From NCBI GenBank assembly GCA_033807695.1, contig CM066304.1:2542001-2606000 (forward strand): a DNA stretch of 64,000 bases, written 5' to 3'. Position 1 is the stretch's first letter. Each line of letters opens with the position of its first letter. Under the pieces are notes generated by a model. That model did not search any database. It was not told where the DNA came from and worked only from the letters and a program-made list of their open reading frames with translations. Below, piece by piece: positions 58,001 through 64,000 of this stretch. The translations under genes were made by a program, and so were the position numbers. The stretch comes from Daedaleopsis sinensis. Lineage: Eukaryota > Basidiomycota > Agaricomycetes > Polyporales > Polyporaceae.

Positions 58001-58337
58001 AAGCGTGGACTTGCTACGAGCTTGAGGCACTCCATCTGGCCGAAATGGGCCTCGGAGCCAAGCATGTGGATGTATAGCAGTTTGGCGACATTGTTGTGCC
58101 TTGCGTATGAATCCTCTTCGCGAAACGAGGCACGAATGGAGGCCGACTCTTGCTTGATTAAGGCGCGTTCGTCTGCGACGGTCTACTGGGATGAGGAACG
58201 ACATTGGCGACTCGGACAAGGGCTTGTGTATGCTGACCTTACAAGCTCGAATGCCCTTGATGAGAGCTAACGAGCACTTCAGTTGAATCAGCAACAGGAG
58301 AAGTAGACAACGTACCTTTGAGATTGTGGTAGACCAT
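55086..58337 (-). CDS. APL4: AP-1 complex subunit gamma (gamma-adaptin)
   Basis: Fourteen exons give 834 aa: 58316-58337, 58238-58266, 57911-58182, 57722-57863, 57499-57672, 57270-57446, 57060-57214, 56669-56978, 56394-56609, 56051-56342, 55947-55990, 55419-55889, 55258-55350, 55086-55193. The alpha-solenoid trunk (to about residue 595) shows the hallmark [57 protein letters not shown] and [17 protein letters not shown]. An Ala/Pro-rich hinge with EIFGNSG follows. The C-terminal ear domain ([45 protein letters not shown]) recruits accessory factors. AP-1 sorts clathrin cargo between trans-Golgi network and endosomes. Introns of 48-73 nt are confirmed by unbroken conservation across each junction. 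Confidence 0.96.
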
Positions 58338-58536
58338 CTTGGTCGATGGGAGGAGGCGGGGATGCTAATAGGTATAGCGTTAGTATAGTACGGGCTGTAC
58401 GGAGGCGCCTCGGCGCCTCTGTGTTACTATTTCACGATTTACCGGCTTACATAATATTGTAGGGGATTTTGCCGCGATAGGTTGTAGTCCGTCCTGAGAG
58501 TCGCCACCACCACCACCACCTCTTCCCCCTTCCACC
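58338..58536. promoter_or_regulatory. 199-bp bidirectional promoter (AP-1 gamma / forkhead)
   Basis: The two start codons face away from each other across 199 bp, so both genes must share this promoter region. It contains a CACCACCACC run just before the forkhead ATG. No clear TATA box is seen. Confidence 0.6.
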
Positions 58537-61268
58537 ATGGCCTCGCGCAAGGCCCGCACAGTCCGCACAGCGGGCTCGCAGGCTGCCAAGCACAATGTCT
58601 CTCTTGCTGAGGCTCTCACAAAACTCGGCATGACTCAAGAGCAGTTCCAGGCGAAACAAGCAGAGCTACAGACCGTCCTCCTCCAGACTCAACCATTCGT
58701 CCCTCAGAACTCGACCACGCGTAATTTGCCAACGTACGAAAAGGTTACCTATGCTGACGACGAACGGAGCCGTTCCCGCTCGAGCTCCGTGTCCAGCTTC
58801 TGTTCGTCAAGAGCAAACTCACCTGCAGTTCCTCGTACGCCTGTCAAGGCCGAAGGCTTCCCTCCACGACCTCGCGACCAGATGGAACTTATTCTTGAGG
58901 AGAGAAACAGACGCAAAGAGCTGCAGCGGCGAGGTTCGTGAACATGTTCGACTCTGCCAGCGATATCATAACCCACCCCTGCTATGCAGCCTCTACTTCG
59001 CGTCCAACCGACGAAGAGCGCGTTTTCTCTACCCCAGGCCGTGGCACAGACCGTTTGAAGACACCCAATGTTGGTTTGACGCGTCGTTTGGTCAGATCTC
59101 GCGGCTAATTATTTTACGCCTTCGTAGTTACCACCCGACACACCGCACCACTACAAGTATTACAGTGAGCGAGTGGTTGGAGTAGCATCCTCATCTAAGC
59201 ATACCCTCGTAAGTCATGACCTGTATTGCATCGGCACACACAAGTTGACTATGGCGGTTGTCGTGTAGGACGCTGATGACGCTCCGGAGACACCGTCGCG
59301 AGGGAGAGACCGGGGACAAATCAGAGCACCCACTCCACGCTATCCCAAGACGCCGTCCAGAAAGCAGACGTATGACTCATCTTGTCCTGCAACGCCTCGG
59401 TCCAGTCCTCCGCCAGAGGTCAATCTTGTGTCCTCTCCGGGCCCTATGCGACCAGGTCCTTTGGAGAATGACAACCTTCCCTTCGCACTCCCTGGGGGCC
59501 CATACTCCACGGCGAAGCCTGATCTCTCCTATGCAGCCATCATCGGTCGTGCGATCATGGCCTCGCCTATCCACGCGCTAGCGTTGCAGGATATCTACGA
59601 GTATATCACTACCGTCTTCCCCTACTACAAGCGAGGGGAGACAACGTGGATGAACTCTGTTCGGCACGCGCTGAGCACGATGGCAGTGTTTCGGAAGGTC
59701 TACAGGGGGCGTGCTGAGGGGAAGAGTCTGTGGGCGGTGCTCGACTGCGACGTCCCGTGCTTCGAAGGCGGGGGTTTCAAGAAAGGACTCTGCGCCGATA
59801 TGAACAATGGAATGTCTTATCGGAGCAGGAAACGCGCGACGGAGGAAGCCCATGGCTCGCGACAGAAGAAGCAGAAGACCGGCCATGAGCCCGACTCGTC
59901 CATTATGCAGGCCCCCATCATACCGCCCATCTTCCCCCATTTCGCGAGCGCAAACTCGCACACTCAATCGTACTACCAAGCGGCATTGCAGCGCCAACAG
60001 GTACCCGCGGACACACTCTTCCCACCGTTGCCGCCGTCGTCCAACTACCACCGTGTTGTTGCCCGCACCGCGTCCATCCCCATTCTAGACCCCCCTATAG
60101 CCCCTTCGTTGAGCGATGTATCTGCAAGCGAGGTCGCCGAAACTGATATCGAAGACGACCTGGTCCCCTCGTCGCCAATCGAACGTCCTCCATCATCATC
60201 GTCTCTTCCCGACCTGGAGTTCAATCTCAGCAGTTCTTCGAGTCCGACGCTCTCGTCTCATCCTAGCTTACACGGAGACTCTCGAGAGCCTTCGCCCACC
60301 CTTTCCTCGTTCGTGGCCCCGCCAACAATGGAATTGCCGAATGATGACGATGCTATGGCTGCGTGGTTGCGATCTGACTCTCCGACACTAGATTCTGCCC
60401 TCCAGGCAGACCGTGCATCCAGTCGGTTACATACGGAGAAGAAGCAAGTTTTGGTGCGTAATATAGCTTACTCTATATGGCCGTGCTCCCTAACACGAAT
60501 GGACAGATGATGGCACCTATGGGGCCTCCGTCCTCCCCAACACCTGGAGGGAAGAGGGCTTCTACAGCACGACGAAGCTTAGACACAACTGGCAGTCCAG
60601 ACGCCAAGAGTACCGTGGAATCTGCGGCAATGTCTGACGCACAACCAGCTGTAGAACATGCTACGGGCGTATTGGGACGAGGTCGAGGCCCACTGTTGCA
60701 CCCAACACTAGTCGTCTCTGCTCTTCATGCTGCATCGAATGCTTATGATTCCCAACATCGACCGTCGACTCCCGAACGCCCTGTCACTCCGCCACGCCCA
60801 CCCACTTCTGCAGACCTGCCATCTACCCCTCGGCTGGCGCAGCTCGAGTCTGAGCTGTTCAATTTCGAGTCCCCAGTGCCCTCACACACACGCGTTATCC
60901 CCAAGAGTCCCTCTTTATCAGTATTCAACTCCCGTGCGCCACTATTGCAAATGTGTAGCATTGAAGAGTTTTTAGCGGCCGACCCACCCCCTTTCCCTAC
61001 TCGAACGCCATTGGGCCCTCCGCGCACACCGAAGAAGTCTCCGATAGCTGCGGGCTCGTCATCCGTGCTCTCGTTCTCAGCCATATCTCCCTTTGGCACA
61101 CCTTCAAGGCGAGGCTCGAGGTCAGGTACGGGCACTTCGGACTTGGACGAGGAACTGGCGCGTTACCTCCACACCAGCCCGTTCAATTTCAACTTCTCGT
61201 ATGACGGCGTGATCGCTGCTGTCTCCAGTGACACCCATGCCGGTAGCCCGGGTGCCCCGTCGTGGTGA
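58537..61268 (+). CDS. Forkhead-domain transcription factor
   Basis: Five exons (58537-58933, 58990-59069, 59128-59208, 59269-60453, 60507-61268) give 834 aa. The forkhead winged helix lies at about 269-365: KPDLSYAAIIGRAIMASP, LALQDIYEYITTVFPYYKRG, WMNSVRHALSTMAVFRKVYR, GKSLWAVLD. This matches the fungal Fkh/Hcm1 type more than Fhl1, as no FHA domain is visible. The N-terminus has a helix (LAEALTKLGMTQEQFQAKQA), then Ser/Arg-rich regions. Downstream are a basic patch (RSRKRATEE) and long Ser/Pro/Thr-rich tails with many SP/TP sites, as in Cdk-controlled factors. A nuclear DNA-binding role is firm; targets are unknown. Confidence 0.9.
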
Positions 61269-62232
61269 TGCCGACTATCCAGATTTCTTCCTCTGTCTAC
61301 GCTTGCCCCCAGCCCATCCTATCCAGCAGCTACGAACGTGACGACGCCCTCGATGTCTCGCCTATCAAGTGGCATCTATGATCTACGTTATCCATCTATC
61401 CTTATTTTGGTTACAAATGTTCAGCTCTTGTGCGTGAACTTCCCTCTTGCAGTAGACGGGACTTGAACCATGTCGATATGTCAGTGTACTTTCCACACCA
61501 GCTTCGAACTCTACCCCGTCTGCCGATCCTCGTTCCGTGATTATACGCCTCCATCTTCCATGCTCACAGTGTGTATCCCGTCCGATCTCATCTTTCCATT
61601 GGAGGGCATATCTGCGCCTCCGGTTGCGTACCTCCGTCACTCCTCCACCTCATACTCGATTTGTTTCTTGCGATACCGAACTCATCGAACTGTGTTCCGC
61701 GGTACCGACTACATGTTCTGCCTCAACGTCATCATTTGTCTCTCTCCATCGCTTCGCTTTGTTACCCTATTCGCGTACGCTACATGTACATATGTATGTC
61801 GAAGAGTCGCAGTCTTGTTCGTCTAGTCGATCGACATTGGACCTCAACACGACCTCAGCGCTCTCTGGGCCCTACTCCCGATCGCGAATTCTATAGCCAC
61901 CAGCCTGTACTTCTACTTTGGTATCGAGTAGCTGGTCGCATATGAAATATGAATCCCCGTAGTATGCTTTCTGGAGGGCCGGTTCAGCTTCTGCGTGTAC
62001 GATGTTCTTCCTTTCGAGCTCGATCGTGCCCCGGAACTCCGTTGAGGGTGTAATGTGCAGACAAACCCTCTCGTCCGAGAGATCTTGATTGCTTTGTACC
62101 TCTATCTTCTGCGTGTATGCACCCTTATCCAATGTGTCCGTTTACAACCCAAAGTCCTAAATTTGAAACAAGCACGGTCCTAATATATCCCTATAAATCG
62201 CCTCCGTTTGCTATCTGTTGGGTGATCCGAGC
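61269..62232. other. Intergenic between convergent forkhead and LIG4 genes
   Basis: T/C-rich, consistent with 3' flanks. A minus-strand frame of 86 codons (61872-62132) has a balanced composition but no start context, introns or family resemblance that I can support. Confidence 0.5.
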
Positions 62233-64000
62233 TTAGGGCATGAATTCTGGACGAGGGAAACGCAACATGTGAGTTATAGGAAGCTTACTCTCCAAACTTG
62301 TAACAAGGCTGACTACTCACCATCCTCGTCCATGAGCGTCCCTTCTTCGACACAGATCTCGATGAACTCAGCAATGACGAGATGCCTGCGCTTCGGCCTG
62401 CGTTCAAGACCGTTTAGCTGCCCCGCACAGAATGCAGTTGAACACCGGATGTACTCACTTGGAGGTGCGTTTGATGAGCTCCTGGCGTCTGCTGACGTCG
62501 CGCTTGTCGAGCACAACGTGGGTCAGCTTGGGCTCGTCGAGGTTGACGAGCCGCCCTCCGTTGTCCGTGATCATCTTGGCCATCTCGGCAAATCTAGGGG
62601 GGGTATCGCTGCATCAGTCCGGATTCTTCTAGCTCACGGACAGCCACGAGTATAAATGACGTGACGGACCTCTTCTCTACGTCTGCTTCGTTCTTGGCCC
62701 GCACGCCCATACCGTGCTGCCTCGCGTTGGAGGGCGAGTCCAGGTAGAAGCAGCTGCGAGAACGTGTCAGCAACGTCAGGCGCTGTGCAGCAGAGTGGCG
62801 GAGGAGCTTACAGGTGCCTGAAGAACTTCTCCTCGTCGTAGTGCATCGCGCTGTCGTCTTCGCCCATCCGGACGTCTTTGTCTCCGTCCTCGCTCTTTAC
62901 CTCATCCTTGACGCTCTTTACCTCATCCTTGACGTTATTTTTAGCCTGTGTACCAAAGCGGTCAGCATACTGTCCGTGGTATGCCTCAGGTGAGAGCGAC
63001 ACACCTTGCTGTCGGACGCCTTCGGCTGCGACGCATCGCTCTCCTTCCCGACCTGTTCCCAGTCGTCGTCGTCATCATCGAAGCCCGCTTCCCGGTCCCG
63101 CATGTCGTCGTTCTCAGAGTCCGGCTCAGGCTCGTCGGGCTCGGGCTCCGTCTCGCTGTCCGACCCGGAGGTGCGCGACGTCGCAGCGCCCGACTTGGCG
63201 CCGACGTCGAACCACTCGGCCATCGAGGGGTCGATCTGGCTGCTCGCGACAGAGCTCTCAGCATGGCCCTCTACCGGATGATCCGTCTCCTTTGCCTCAG
63301 GGGATGCGCGGTCGTGTTCGGGCGTCTTGCTAGTACCGGCGGTGGCGGGACTCGCGGGCGGAGAAGGTTCCTCTTCGGTGTCGCTGTCGGCCGCGTTGTA
63401 CTCTTCCATCTCCTTGCGCGCCGTTGTGGCGTGGAAGAAGTACCTACGTGGGCCAGTCAGCTGAGAACGACACAGGTACGAAATGAGGCAGCAGGGTACT
63501 TCTTGGTCAGGGGGATGATCTCCCCTTGGGCGACACAGTCGAGGATCCACTGAGGACGGATGACGTCGCAGACGTCCTTCTTCATCACCAGCTTGAGGTC
63601 ATATGCTGCGAATATGTGTCGTTAAAGCGCGGATATGGGCTGCGACGAATGGACTCACGAGTGATCTGGCCGCCGTACACTACGAGCAGATTTGGATCGT
63701 CGCGTGCGAACTGAACGTACTTGCCGCCGTGTGCATGGATCCTGATGAATCCGCTCAGTACACGGGATGGAATGCACGCGTTAAAATGCTACGTACATCT
63801 GCAGAAGTGCCTGCTTGTCTTCAGCCCCAGTCCTTGATTTAGGATCGGACGAAACCACTAGTCGAGGTACTTTAGTGGCGCGTCTTCGCTAGTAGAAATG
63901 GAAGCCAGACTCACTGAACTTGTGGCCCTCGAAAAGGTTGGACTCAACGGGGACGTCCTTGAGACTGACGCCTTGATACTCGGGCATAATGGTTGGCTGT
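62233..64000 (-). CDS. LIG4: DNA ligase IV, C-terminal tandem-BRCT part (5' end outside window)
   Basis: Ten exons are visible on the minus strand: 63915->64000, 63797-63857, 63659-63741, 63500-63605, 63005-63443, 62812-62945, 62670-62753, 62459-62593, 62321-62397, 62233-62246. BRCT1 runs from the SNLFEGHKF segment to VIRPQWILDCVAQGEIIPL. A long acidic linker (DSDTEEEPSPPAS, FDDDDDDWEQ) follows, then BRCT2: CFYLDSPSNARQHGMG, MITDNGGRLVNLDEPKLTHV, RRHLVIAEFIEICVEEGTL. The last 14-nt exon encodes EFMP and stop. In end joining, the BRCT pair and the linker between them bind Xrcc4/Lif1. The catalytic domain lies beyond the window. A 21-bp tandem duplication sits in the linker. Confidence 0.92.
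62892..62933 (-). repeat. 21-bp tandem duplication in the LIG4 linker
   Basis: Two identical adjacent copies of a 21-bp unit encode VKDEVKS twice. The identity of the copies suggests a recent, frame-preserving duplication. Confidence 0.85.

Noticed and set aside
61872..62132. Minus-strand 86-codon frame between the forkhead gene and LIG4
   Set aside because: Reasonable composition, but there is no supporting start, intron or homology, and LIG4 already ends cleanly at 62233.

Overview
This is nuclear DNA of a filamentous basidiomycete, most likely an Agaricomycete; Polyporales is my guess from the style of the BTB and F-box families. The genes are split by many 48-75 nt introns with GT(A/G)NGY donors and CTRAY branch sites. 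They are GC-rich, packed on both strands, and include typical fungal housekeeping genes. There are no operons, Shine-Dalgarno sites, CRISPR arrays or phage genes. Exon boundaries below were read by eye. For each spliced gene called intact, the exon lengths sum to whole codons and the frame stays open, but no transcript data were available.

Layout. 0-4.1 kb is accessory: the end of a Con-6 gene, a BTB C-terminal relic, an intact alpha/beta-hydrolase (lipase A) and a broken F-box gene. 5.6-33.4 kb is mostly core: a coiled-coil hypothetical protein, a UBA/zinc-finger/UBX protein, STT3 (oligosaccharyltransferase), a 150-aa hypothetical protein, a protein disulfide isomerase, a RanBP1-domain protein, a 540-aa hypothetical protein, a HIRIP3-like histone chaperone, an intron-containing tRNA-Asp, a 3.9-kb gene-poor gap and VPS25. 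34-54.5 kb is mixed. It holds an F-box pseudogene, an MFS monocarboxylate-type transporter, TMA16, a Gin4/Hsl1-type kinase, a BTB gene, a short-chain dehydrogenase relic, an F-box-like gene, a possible MITE, an intact F-box gene and lipase B. 55-64 kb is core again: AP-1 gamma-adaptin, a forkhead factor and the 3' part of DNA ligase IV.

The main structural feature is an inverted duplication. The divergent lipase/F-box pair at 1.4-4.1 kb recurs in opposite orientation at 51.0-54.4 kb. Both lipase copies are intact, with all seven exons in register and the same non-canonical GC-AG intron inside the HGGG oxyanion-hole codons. The F-box partner is intact only in the right copy. Together with the other F-box, BTB and SDR relics, this marks 34-54 kb and 0-4 kb as a zone of gene birth and decay dominated by putative ubiquitin-ligase adaptors, set among stable housekeeping genes.

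Functionally, several genes serve the secretory and endosomal system (STT3, PDI, AP-1 gamma, VPS25, the UBX protein). Others serve nuclear functions (RanBP1-domain protein, HIRIP3-like, forkhead, LIG4). I saw no convincing wholly new multi-gene system. The strongest candidate for something undescribed is the mirrored lipase/F-box module and its asymmetric decay.
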